Shown: positions 6,450 through 12,154 of the stretch, piece after piece
Layout: each line of letters opens with the position of its first letter
How positions within the stretch are numbered: the first letter of the stretch is position 1
Source of the DNA: JBBIQS01 sp037442205
GTDB taxonomy: Bacteria; Myxococcota; Myxococcia; Myxococcales; UBA5297
Reading direction: 5' to 3'
DNA: 12,154 bases
NCBI GenBank assembly: GCA_037442205.1
Contig: JBBIQS010000136.1
Coordinates: 1-12,154 of the forward strand
The notes under the pieces: generated by a model
What the model was told of the DNA's origin: nothing
Seen by the model: only the letters and a program-made list of their open reading frames with translations
Databases searched by the model: none
Made by a program: the position numbers and the translations under genes

Positions 6450-7021
6450 GGAGCGGGCTTGGCCTCGGAGACGAGCTTGCCGAAGGTCAGCTTGGTCGTC
6501 TCATCCGGCGTGGTGATCTGCAGCGACTCCAGATCCAGCGAGTCGGCGAAGCGCATCTCGATCGCCCCGAGCATCCCCTTGAGCGTCGAGCCGTCCTTGG
6601 GCGCGGCCTTCATCACCTTGCCCTCGAAGGTCAGGGTGAAGTCCTGCTCCAAGGCCGCGAAATCCAGGGCAAAAATGTTTCGGATGAAGCGCAGCAGCGC
6701 CATCGCCCGCGGGTCCTGCTTGGTGGCCTGCGCGGCCCCGGCGTTACCCTGAACGTGCAGCCCGTCCTTGTCGATCACCACCGAGGAGCGGATCGGGCTC
6801 ACCGTTTCCCACTCGATGCGCTCCAGCGAATAGCGCATCTTGATCTTCGACTTGAGCGGCCGCGCCAGAAAGCGCGCGGTCTTCACCTGCTCGGCCTCGG
6901 CGGTGAACGGCCCCAGCTTGGTGAAGTGGGCCTTGAGCGACTCCGCCGACACGGCCGTCTCCGCCCGGCTCGCCGCCGGGAGGCACATCAGCGCGACCAG
7001 GGCCAGCAGGCGCAGGCTCAT
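6446..7021 (-). CDS. LolA-like periplasmic carrier protein
   Basis: This 191-residue secreted protein opens with MSLRLLALVALMCLPAASRA, a signal peptide with a likely cut at residue 20/21. The mature part follows the LolA fold pattern: FTAEAEQVKTARFLARPLKS early on, a beta-rich middle (RYSLERIEWETVSPIRSSVV), and a charged strand ending TTKLTFGKL. LolA-like proteins bind acyl chains in a half-barrel. The cluster versions are thought to ferry the polyene lipid across the periplasm rather than ordinary lipoproteins. The start is set by the ATGA overlap with the ketosynthase stop (7018-7021). A much longer in-frame reading extending to 8809 is only an antisense-type open frame through the KS gene and is rejected. 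Family call is good; cargo is inferred. Confidence 0.85.
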   Translation of the reverse strand: MSLRLLALVALMCLPAASRAETAVSAESLKAHFTKLGPFTAEAEQVKTARFLARPLKSKIKMRYSLERIEWETVSPIRSSVVIDKDGLHVQGNAGAAQATKQDPRAMALLRFIRNIFALDFAALEQDFTLTFEGKVMKAAPKDGSTLKGMLGAIEMRFADSLDLESLQITTPDETTKLTFGKLVSEAKPAP

Positions 7022-8256
7022 GCGGCGTCCGAGAGCTTCTTGAGGATCATCGAGGTGTTGAGCCCGGCGAAGGCGAAGTTGTTGTTCATGATGATCTTCG
7101 GCCGGGCCTCGCGCGCGCCGCCGATCACGTAGTTGAGCGGGGCGCACTCCGGGTCCACCTTCGCCAGGTTCTTGTTCGGCGCCAGGTAGCCGTCGCGCAG
7201 CATCGTCAGGCAGAAGCCGGCCTCGATCACCCCGCAGCCGCCCAGGGTGTGGCCGGTGAAGCCCTTGGTCGAGGAGACCGGGACCTTGTCGCCCATCACC
7301 TGCAGCGTGGCCCGGCTCTCGGTGATGTCGCCGAGCGGGGTCGAGGTGGCGTGGGCGTTGATGTAGTCGATCTGGTCCGGGTTGAGCTGGGCGTCCTCGA
7401 GCGCCAGCTTCATCACCTTGGAGACGCCGTCCTCGCTGGGCGCGGTCATCTGGGCGCCGTCGCAGTTGGTCGCGAAGCCGGCGAGCTCCGCGTAGATCTT
7501 GGCGCCGCGCGCCTTGGCCCGCTCGTAGCTCTCGAGGATCAAGGTGCCGGCGCCTTCGCCGGTGACCAGCCCGTCGCGGTCGGCGTCGAAGGGACGCGGC
7601 GCCCGGTCCGGCTCCTCGTTGTACTTGCACGAGGTGGCGAACATGATGTCGAACACCGCGGCGTTGATGATGTGCATCTCCTCGGCGCCGCCGACGATCA
7701 TCGCGTCCTGCAGGCCGTGCTTGATCATCTGGTAGCCGTAGCCGATGCCCTGGCTCGAGCTGACGCAGGCCGAGCAGGTGGTCAGCACCATCCCGCGGAT
7801 GCCGAAGTAGGCCGCCAGGTTGGCCGGGGCAGTGTGGCTCATCAGCTTGAGGTAGGTCGCCGACTGGATGCCGGAGAGCGTCCGCTGCGCCCAGACCTTG
7901 CCGATGAACTCCTCGATCGCCGGCACCGAGCCGCTGGTCGAGCCGTAGGCCAGCCCGACCCGGCCGCTGCCCAAGAGCTCCAGCGGCAGGCCCGAGTCGT
8001 CGAGCGCCTTCTGCGTGGCCCAGGTCGACAGCTGCGCCACCCGGCCCATGGTGCGGGTCTTCTTCTTCGGCAGCACCGACAGGTCGACGTCGACAGGCGC
8101 CGCCAGCCGGGTCTTGAGGTTCTGGATCTGCGCGAACTCGGGGATGATCTTCACCCCGCCCTTGCCCTCGCGCAGCGACTTGGAGACCTCCTCCAGGCTG
8201 TTGCCGATGGGGCTGGTCAGGCCGACTCCGGTGATGACGACTCGATTCAGGCTCAT
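7018..8256 (-). CDS. FabF-type beta-ketoacyl-ACP synthase (stand-alone KS of the polyene cluster)
   Basis: This 412-residue protein has the usual FabF length and fold. The Cys-His-His triad is complete: C164 in SACVSSSQG, H302 in NAHATSTPLGD and H336 in KGFTGHTLGG. It catalyses decarboxylative condensation of malonyl-ACP with an acyl-ACP starter or growing chain in the cytoplasm. The C-terminal gating loop is unusual: NFAFAGLN (393-400) instead of the common GFGGxN. In aryl polyene clusters a stand-alone KS accompanies the KS:CLF pair, and this gene probably plays that part. It is the only gene of the block not joined upstream by an overlap: 138 bases holding a palindrome separate it from the reductase, and only a weak site (AGAGAGCGAG, four bases from the ATG) is seen. 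It overlaps the LolA-like gene downstream. Confidence 0.93.
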   Translation of the reverse strand: MSLNRVVITGVGLTSPIGNSLEEVSKSLREGKGGVKIIPEFAQIQNLKTRLAAPVDVDLSVLPKKKTRTMGRVAQLSTWATQKALDDSGLPLELLGSGRVGLAYGSTSGSVPAIEEFIGKVWAQRTLSGIQSATYLKLMSHTAPANLAAYFGIRGMVLTTCSACVSSSQGIGYGYQMIKHGLQDAMIVGGAEEMHIINAAVFDIMFATSCKYNEEPDRAPRPFDADRDGLVTGEGAGTLILESYERAKARGAKIYAELAGFATNCDGAQMTAPSEDGVSKVMKLALEDAQLNPDQIDYINAHATSTPLGDITESRATLQVMGDKVPVSSTKGFTGHTLGGCGVIEAGFCLTMLRDGYLAPNKNLAKVDPECAPLNYVIGGAREARPKIIMNNNFAFAGLNTSMILKKLSDAA

Positions 8257-8278
8257 CTGTCTCGCTCTCTGTTCCGGT

Positions 8279-8351
8279 CGCCCTGAGCGTAGCGGAGCGG
8301 AGTCGAAGGGCCCTCGACTCCAGGCTCGCCTTGCTCGCCCTACGCTCGGGC
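8279..8351. repeat. REP-like imperfect palindrome, copy 2 (intergenic)
   Basis: Outer arms CCCTGAGCGTAG (8281-8292) and CTACGCTCGGG (8340-8350) pair with one irregularity. The core GGAGTCGA-A-GGGCCC-TCGACTCC (about 8299-8321) is an almost perfect palindrome. It fills most of the 138-base gap between the reductase and second ketosynthase genes and matches the layout of the element at 4241-4317. As RNA it would fold strongly and could affect read-through or mRNA stability. Confidence 0.75.
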
Positions 8352-8394
8352 AGACCGGAAACCTGCTCCCAGAAAATCCAATTACTACGCCATC

Positions 8395-9120
8395 TTAGAA
8401 CAACCCGCCGTTGATGCCGACCACCTGGCCGGTGATGTACCCGGCCGCCTCGCTGGCCAGGAAGGCGACCACCGCCGCCACTTCCTCGGCGGTCCCGGCG
8501 CGGCGCATGGGGATCACCTTGAGGATCTCCTCCACCGGCGCGTCCTTGATCATGTCCGTCTCGACCAACCCCGGAGCCACCGCATTCACCGTGACGTTGC
8601 GGCGGGCCAGCTCCTGGGCCAGCGAGCGGGTGGCGCCGATCAGCCCGGCCTTGGCCGCCGAGTAGTTCACCTGGCCGCGGTTGCCCATCTGCCCGGAAAC
8701 CGAGCTGATATTGATGATCCGCCCCCAGCGCTCGCGGGCCATCGGCATCACCAGCGGGCGGGTGACGTTGAAGAAGCCGTCGAGGGTGGTGCGGGTCACC
8801 GCCTGCCACTGCTCCCAGCTCATCGCCGGGAACGGGGTGTCCTGGGCCACGCCGGCGTTGTTGACGAGCACGCCGATCGGCCCCTTGCCGTCGCCGAGCA
8901 GCGCCTCGATGGCGGCGTTGGCGGCCTGGTTGTCGGCGACGTCGAACTGCGACAGCTGCACCGTTCCGCCGTCGTTCTCGATCAGCTCCTTCACCTGCTG
9001 AGCTGCCTCGGTATTCGCCTTGAAATTCAGGATGATCGGGTGGCCGGCCTTGGCCAGCGCGATGGCGATGGCCTTGCCGATGCCGCGGCTGCCGCCGGTG
9101 ACCAGGGCGCGGGGTTTCAT
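8395..9120 (-). CDS. fabG: 3-oxoacyl-ACP reductase (FabG-type ketoreductase)
   Basis: This 241-residue classical short-chain dehydrogenase is close in length to E. coli FabG. It shows the nucleotide-binding TGGSRGIG (8-15), the NNAG motif (87-90), and the catalytic set S140 (NISSVSG), Y153 and K157 (NYSAAKAG). It ends in GYITGQVVGINGGLF, typical of FabG. It reduces 3-oxoacyl-ACP to 3-hydroxyacyl-ACP with NADPH in the cytoplasm. Next to a KS:CLF pair it most likely serves as the dedicated ketoreductase of polyene extension rather than the housekeeping enzyme. Its ATG overlaps the CLF stop (ATGA, 9117-9120). The stop TAA is followed by the 138-base spacer with the palindrome. Confidence 0.95.
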   Translation of the reverse strand: MKPRALVTGGSRGIGKAIAIALAKAGHPIILNFKANTEAAQQVKELIENDGGTVQLSQFDVADNQAANAAIEALLGDGKGPIGVLVNNAGVAQDTPFPAMSWEQWQAVTRTTLDGFFNVTRPLVMPMARERWGRIINISSVSGQMGNRGQVNYSAAKAGLIGATRSLAQELARRNVTVNAVAPGLVETDMIKDAPVEEILKVIPMRRAGTAEEVAAVVAFLASEAAGYITGQVVGINGGLF

Positions 9121-9872
9121 GGGCGCTTCTCCAGGAGTTCGAGGTCCGCGGCCCAGCTCGTCCCGAGGGAAATCGGACCGGCTTGCCCGGCGGTCAAGGC
9201 GTCGAGCAGTCCGAAGGCGAAGGCCTGGGGATGGGCGGCGAACGGTTGGCGAATCGCGCGCGGCGCGGTGGCGCGCGAGCCCATCGCGGAGAGCTTGGCG
9301 CGCGAGCAGGGCAGCGGCTCGGCGGAGAGCTGGAAGGCGAGGGCCGCGGCGGGGAAATTGGGATCGCGCTCGAAGGGAGCCGGAGGCGGCTCGTCGAAGA
9401 CCGCCAGCAGCACCTGGCCGCCGCGCTCGGCGAGCAGGCCGGCGGCGTCGAGCAGGCCCATCGCCAGGCAGTCGCGGCCGGCGGCGATCGAGGTGGCGAA
9501 GCCCTTGTTGCCGGAGGCGATCGAGGCGTAGCCGCTGGCGGTGTTGTGGACGCTGTTGTGGAACTTGGTCGGCGACGGCAGCCCGACGTCCTCGTGGAAG
9601 GAGCGGAGGATCTCGAGGGTGGTGGCGATTTCGCCGTAGGCCGAGGCCCAGACCGTGGGAGTGGAGGCCAGGCTGGCGCCGGACTGGGCGGCGGCCTGGG
9701 ACATGGCCTCGACCGCCATGCGGGTCAGCGCGCTGGCGCGGCGCTTGTGGGCGCCGAGGATCGCCGCCGCCGGGGCGACGGGCTCGGCCGCGGGCGCGCC
9801 CGAAGCCCAGGTCTGCGCGTTCGGATAGCCCGCGGTCCAGATTCCCCAGCCGCCCAGGTAGACCGGGATCAT
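9117..9872 (-). CDS. Ketosynthase-like chain-length factor (Ketoacyl-synt_2 type)
   Basis: This 251-residue protein corresponds to a KS N-terminal domain only, as in the PF13723-type chain-length factors of aryl polyene clusters. The motif SPTKFHNSVHNTASGY (100-115) is diagnostic for that group. At the place where an active KS has its nucleophile (STACS), this protein reads SIAAG, so the catalytic cysteine is replaced by alanine (about A131); a cysteine four residues later (C135) is not in the usual position. It also lacks the C-terminal half with the two active-site histidines. In the studied aryl polyene system the KS and CLF form a heterodimer in which the CLF shapes the product cavity. 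ATG 9872 overlaps the KS stop (ATGA) and is preferred to the in-frame start at 9944, whose extra 24 residues lie in the KS gene. Confidence 0.9.
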   Translation of the reverse strand: MIPVYLGGWGIWTAGYPNAQTWASGAPAAEPVAPAAAILGAHKRRASALTRMAVEAMSQAAAQSGASLASTPTVWASAYGEIATTLEILRSFHEDVGLPSPTKFHNSVHNTASGYASIASGNKGFATSIAAGRDCLAMGLLDAAGLLAERGGQVLLAVFDEPPPAPFERDPNFPAAALAFQLSAEPLPCSRAKLSAMGSRATAPRAIRQPFAAHPQAFAFGLLDALTAGQAGPISLGTSWAADLELLEKRP

Positions 9873-11050
9873 CGGGTCGCCCCCAGCAGGACGCTGACGT
9901 TGGAGCCGCCGAAGGCCAGCGAGTTGCTCAACACCGCCCGGCACTTCAGGTCGCGGCGCTCGAGGTTGATCTGGATTCCCAGAGTGGGATCAAGGGGATC
10001 GGCCCCCAGGCTGGCGGGGATGAAGCCCTTCTCCAGGGCCATGACCGCGAAGACCGCCTCGGTGGCGCCGGCGGCGCCGAGCATGTGGCCGGTGAAGCCC
10101 TTGGTGGAGACGGTCGGGACCTTGTCGCCGAGCAGCGAGCCGATGGCCTTGCTCTCGGCGGCGTCGTTGAGCACGGTGCCGGTGCCGTGGGCGTTGACGT
10201 GGTCGATGTCGGCGGGCAAGAGGCCGGCCTGCGCCAAGGCCTGCTCCATGGCGGCGCGGGCGCCGAGCCCCTCGGGATGCGGGTGGCTCATGTGGTGGGC
10301 GTCGCTGCTCTCGCCGACGCCGAGCAGCCTGGCCGGTCCGTCGCCCTCGCGCTCGAGCAACAGGAAGGCCGCGCCCTCGCCGATGTTGATGCCGTTGCGC
10401 TCGCTGGAGAAGGGCTTGGTGCGAGTCGCCGACAGGACCTCGAGGCTGTGGAAGCCGCGCAGGGTGGTCTGGCAGAGCGAGTCCACGCCGCCCACCAGCA
10501 CCGCGTCGGCGGCGCCCAGGTCGAGCAGCCGGCGGGCGGCGCCCAGCACCTTGCCGCTCGAGGAGCAGGCGGTGGAGACCACGTAGCCCGGGCCGCGCAG
10601 GCCGGTGTCGAGGCGCAGCAGCTCGAGGATCGCCCCGAAGGCGTGCTGGCGTTCGAAGTCGTAACTCTTGGGGATTCCGCTGCCGGCGAGGTGCGAGGCG
10701 AAGGCGTTCTCGGTCTCGAGGATGCCGCCGGTGCTGGTGCCGATGACCAGGGCCACGCGCTCGGCGCCCCAGCGGGAGCGAGCGCGGTCGAGCGCCGGGC
10801 GCATCGGCGACAGGACGGCCAGGGAGATGCGCGCCTGGCGGCTGTCGTAGGAGGCGAGCGAAGAGGGGAGCGCCGACAGCTCGCCCGCGAACTCGCCGGC
10901 GAAGGTCTGGAAGGGCAGCTGCCAGCGGCAGGGTGCCAGCCCGGAGACGCCCTCGCGCAGCTTGGCCTCGACCTCGCGCGCCGACGGGCCCAGGCAGTTG
11001 CCGACCGCGGTGGCGGTCACGGGATAGGGACGGACGGGATTGCCGAGCAT
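9869..11050 (-). CDS. Beta-ketoacyl-ACP synthase (KS partner of the chain-length factor)
   Basis: This 393-residue ketosynthase has a complete triad: C162 in VSTACSSSG, H288 in NAHGTGT and H322 in KGFTGHMLGAAG. The C-terminal loop is canonical (LAFGGSN, 378-384). It condenses malonyl-ACP units onto the growing acyl chain. The gene directly overlaps the chain-length factor (9869-9872), so the pair is expected to form a KS:CLF heterodimer as in aryl polyene synthases. I chose ATG 11050 over the TTG at 11062, since the latter overlaps the putative -10 box and neither has a Shine-Dalgarno match. It appears to be the first gene of the operon, facing away from the small plus-strand gene at 11363. 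Acyl carrier protein partners are not encoded in the window. Confidence 0.92.
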   Translation of the reverse strand: MLGNPVRPYPVTATAVGNCLGPSAREVEAKLREGVSGLAPCRWQLPFQTFAGEFAGELSALPSSLASYDSRQARISLAVLSPMRPALDRARSRWGAERVALVIGTSTGGILETENAFASHLAGSGIPKSYDFERQHAFGAILELLRLDTGLRGPGYVVSTACSSSGKVLGAARRLLDLGAADAVLVGGVDSLCQTTLRGFHSLEVLSATRTKPFSSERNGINIGEGAAFLLLEREGDGPARLLGVGESSDAHHMSHPHPEGLGARAAMEQALAQAGLLPADIDHVNAHGTGTVLNDAAESKAIGSLLGDKVPTVSTKGFTGHMLGAAGATEAVFAVMALEKGFIPASLGADPLDPTLGIQINLERRDLKCRAVLSNSLAFGGSNVSVLLGATR

Positions 11051-11059
11051 CGCCGCAGG

Positions 11060-11088
11060 CAAATAGCAGTCCGAAGCAGGGGCGTCAA
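11060..11088 (-). promoter_or_regulatory. Candidate operon promoter, possibly giving a near-leaderless mRNA
   Basis: Minus-strand TTGACG (11083-11088, five of six -35 matches) lies 17 bases from TATTTG (11060-11065, only three of six -10 matches). Transcription would begin within two or three bases of the ATG at 11050, consistent with the absence of a ribosome binding site. The -10 match is weak, so this is tentative. Confidence 0.35.
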
Positions 11089-11182
11089 CCGGCGGACAGA
11101 CGGGCTAAGTGCGGGTCTTCGCCGGGGATTTGGGGTGCTGGCGGGAGGCCGCCGGGCGGGCCGGCAGTTGGGTGCATGGAGT

Positions 11183-11204
11183 GGGAACGTCGGCTGCCGT
11201 TCCC
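11183..11204. repeat. Inverted repeat in the divergent region
   Basis: GGGAACG (11183-11189) and CGTTCCC (11198-11204) are perfect arms around an 8-base loop that can itself close further. With no T tail it is more likely an operator or RNA hairpin than a terminator. Confidence 0.45.
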
Positions 11205-11208
11205 CCGC

Positions 11209-11246
11209 TTGTCGAAGGAAGTTCCGCTCGCCCGGCAGTTCGACAA
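11209..11246. repeat. Second inverted repeat in the divergent region
   Basis: TTGTCGAA (11209-11216) and TTCGACAA (11239-11246) are perfect 8-base arms separated by 22 bases. Half-sites at this spacing could bind a dimeric regulator. Coincidence is possible. Confidence 0.4.
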
Positions 11247-11362
11247 TCGAGCCTTGCGACGGCGCCATTCATCCGTCGTTGGGGCTAACGTGTCTGGCCT
11301 CATCTCTGAGGGAGCCATCGCTGCCGGCATCCGCGATTGGAGCCAGTGGCCAGGGAGAATCG

Positions 11363-11590
11363 ATGAGCAAGGACCTGCCGAGGCGAGAGGCCAAGAAGCC
11401 GAGGACGCGCCCCCGCGGAGGCTGGTGCCCCGACACCAGCGCGGTCACGGTCTCCGAGCGCAAGTACCTGCGCTGCCCTACCTGCGGGCGCCGGCTCCTG
11501 GTCACTCCGATTGTGCGCAGCCAGCCTGACGGGACGCAGGAGCAGGTGGGGTTCCGCATTCCCGAGCACAAGACCAGCTCGGTGAAGTGA
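11363..11590 (+). CDS. Small zinc-ribbon protein
   Basis: This 75-residue basic protein starts MSKDLPRREAKKPRTRPRG and carries a CPTCGRRLLV knuckle (C38, C41), followed after about 25 residues by IPEHK (H69). Small proteins with a CPxCGxxL knuckle and a terminal P-x-H-K are widespread, and the histidine may be a zinc ligand. C22 is a further candidate. The N-terminal third is rich in Lys and Arg, which would suit nucleic-acid binding, but the role is unknown. The start has a good site (AGGGAGA) about five bases upstream. It is transcribed away from the polyene operon. A longer frame reading in from 9020 is antisense to the ketosynthase and is rejected. Confidence 0.75.
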   Translation: MSKDLPRREAKKPRTRPRGGWCPDTSAVTVSERKYLRCPTCGRRLLVTPIVRSQPDGTQEQVGFRIPEHKTSSVK

Positions 11591-11627
11591 CGGTCGGGGA
11601 CCTCGGTCGGGGGCCGGTCTCGCGACG

Positions 11628-11773
11628 CGCCCCGAGAGCGGCATCTTCGAGGCCTTCACCGCGCGCTGCCTAAGCTTCTCGACCCACGAGCGGGCAGCGG
11701 CGGGGTTGTCGGCCGCGATGGTGTCGCCGATCGCGATCAGATCGTCGGCGGCGCGCTCGGTCTAGCGAAGCAT
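11628..11773 (-). pseudogene. ParE/RelE-type toxin remnant with early stop and lost C-terminus
   Basis: From ATG 11773 the frame reads MLR, then TAG, then TERAADDLIAIGDTIAADN, continuing PAAARSWVEKLRQRA and ending KMPLSGR. This matches the N-terminal half of ParE-family toxins, which typically run 'RWTxxALxDLxAIGDYIAxDNPxAA' and reach 'PLSGR' or similar. The TAG (11762-11764) stands where Trp (TGG) is expected, so one base change explains it. After LSGR the family's second half cannot be followed; the sequence runs into the 3' end of the plus-strand zinc-ribbon gene. Upstream, the minus strand reads LALGRVAHLEAMGTDAQK and a stop forming TAATG with the toxin start (11771-11775). That is the usual antitoxin-toxin arrangement and may be an antitoxin tail. 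The locus is dead as written unless the stop is a sequencing error, and even then the C-terminus is missing. Confidence 0.7.
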
Positions 11774-11845
11774 TACTTCTGAGCATCGGTCCCCATGGCT
11801 TCGAGATGCGCGACGCGCCCGAGTGCCAGGTCGCCCGCTGGCGGC

Positions 11846-12154
11846 TCACTCGCAGGGCGGGAGCACGAACGGCACCATCGCGCTCGCCTCGTCGCTCCAG
11901 CGCTGCGTGTCGACGAGCTTGCCCCAGGTTGGAGGGCTGCAGCGCGAGGTCACCAGCGTGCCGCGAATCGAGGTGTCCGGCCCCCAGCTCGACAGGCCGT
12001 TGCCGCGCATCACGACGCCGACCCCGTCTCCCTTCGTCGACAGACACTGGGGGTCAAGCGCGAAGAGCTCGGCGAGCAGCCCGCCCGCACGAGGCTCGAT
12101 TCTCGAGAACCGCGCCTCGACGAGCGCCGGGCTGCCGGGACACGACGGGGCCAC
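11846..12154 (-). CDS. Hypothetical protein, 3' part only (5' end outside window)
   Basis: An open frame enters from the right edge and gives 102 residues ending VLPPCE. I do not recognise it. The GC-rich third positions fit the other genes. Four cysteines (in APSCPGS, DPQCLST, TSRCSPP and LPPCE) suggest an exported, disulfide-bonded protein, but the N-terminus is not visible. Residues such as VVMRGNGLSSWGPDTSIRG give no clear family. It runs in the same direction as, and 72 bases before, the toxin remnant, and its 3' end may have replaced the start of the lost antitoxin. Confidence 0.55.
   Translation of the reverse strand: MAPSCPGSPALVEARFSRIEPRAGGLLAELFALDPQCLSTKGDGVGVVMRGNGLSSWGPDTSIRGTLVTSRCSPPTWGKLVDTQRWSDEASAMVPFVLPPCE

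Larger units (their letters stand above)
11051..11362. other. Divergent intergenic region
   Basis: These 312 bases separate the minus-strand biosynthetic operon from the plus-strand zinc-ribbon gene. I see a candidate operon promoter near 11060-11088 and two inverted repeats (11183-11204 and 11209-11246). I find no convincing plus-strand promoter and no open frame with credible protein content. Confidence 0.6.

Noticed and set aside
4227..6752. 841-residue plus-strand open frame
   Set aside because: Its translation is rich in Arg, Gln and Glu with no domain, and it lies antisense to the MMPL exporter, which has clear helices and motifs.
4241..8351. CRISPR array or insertion sequence based on the repeated palindromes
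   Set aside because: There are only two copies 4 kb apart, with no regular spacing, spacers, transposase or terminal repeats.
6446..8809. 787-residue minus-strand frame that includes the LolA-like protein
   Set aside because: The first 596 residues are an out-of-frame reading of the KS and reductase genes; the real start is the overlapped ATG at 7021.
9869..9944. Earlier start for the chain-length factor
   Set aside because: The added residues are an alternative frame of the upstream KS and do not resemble the family N-terminus; the ATGA overlap start at 9872 fits the operon pattern.
9020..11590. 856-residue plus-strand open frame
   Set aside because: Only the last 75 codons from 11363 look like protein. 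The rest is antisense to the KS and CLF genes and is Arg/Ala-rich noise.
11300..11659. 119-residue minus-strand frame over the toxin remnant and zinc-ribbon gene
   Set aside because: Only its first dozen residues continue the ParE-like reading; the rest is antisense to the zinc-ribbon gene.
1..12154. tRNA or rRNA genes
   Set aside because: I saw no cloverleaf with CCA-proximal features and no conserved rRNA segments on either strand.

Overview
The window is high-GC bacterial DNA, gene-dense and almost entirely coded on the minus strand. Coding style (G/C third positions, ATGA stop/start overlaps) and the secreted proteins starting with a signal peptide followed by 'YQGRLLKADG' suggest a Gram-negative of the Myxococcota/deltaproteobacterial kind. 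That placement is an inference, not a demonstrated identity.

From 11050 down to 3721 lies a compact biosynthesis-and-transport operon. Read in transcription order it holds a ketosynthase (KS), a nucleophile-less KS-like chain-length factor (CLF), a FabG-type ketoreductase, a second FabF-type KS, a LolA-like periplasmic carrier, an MMPL/RND exporter and a DUF3261-like lipoprotein. Five junctions are ATGA overlaps. The one exception, between the reductase and the second KS, is a 138-base gap filled by a palindromic repeat. The set matches the core of aryl polyene (APE)/xanthomonadin-type clusters: KS:CLF, KR and KS for polyene extension, and LolA, MMPL and DUF3261 proteins for delivery to the outer membrane. 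Acyl carrier proteins, a dehydratase, an aryl-activating ligase and an ammonia-lyase are not in the window. The operon continues 40 bases later into a three-zinc-ribbon protein of unknown function (2403-3680). That gene is bracketed by direct repeats derived from the 3' end of the lipoprotein gene.

Below 2403 are two tandem paralogous secreted proteins, each with its own promoter. The complete one (516-2219) is modular: signal peptide, YQGRL domain, 12-residue repeats, a jelly-roll/CBM-like segment, and a cysteine-rich C-terminus resembling the Link module (hyaluronan-binding, C-type-lectin fold) of animals. It ends at a clear intrinsic terminator. The second (1-208) is cut by the window edge.

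Above 11050 a divergent intergenic region with hairpins precedes a small plus-strand zinc-ribbon protein (11363-11590). It is followed by the remnant of a ParE-type toxin carrying an early stop codon, and by the 3' end of an unidentified minus-strand gene reaching the window edge.
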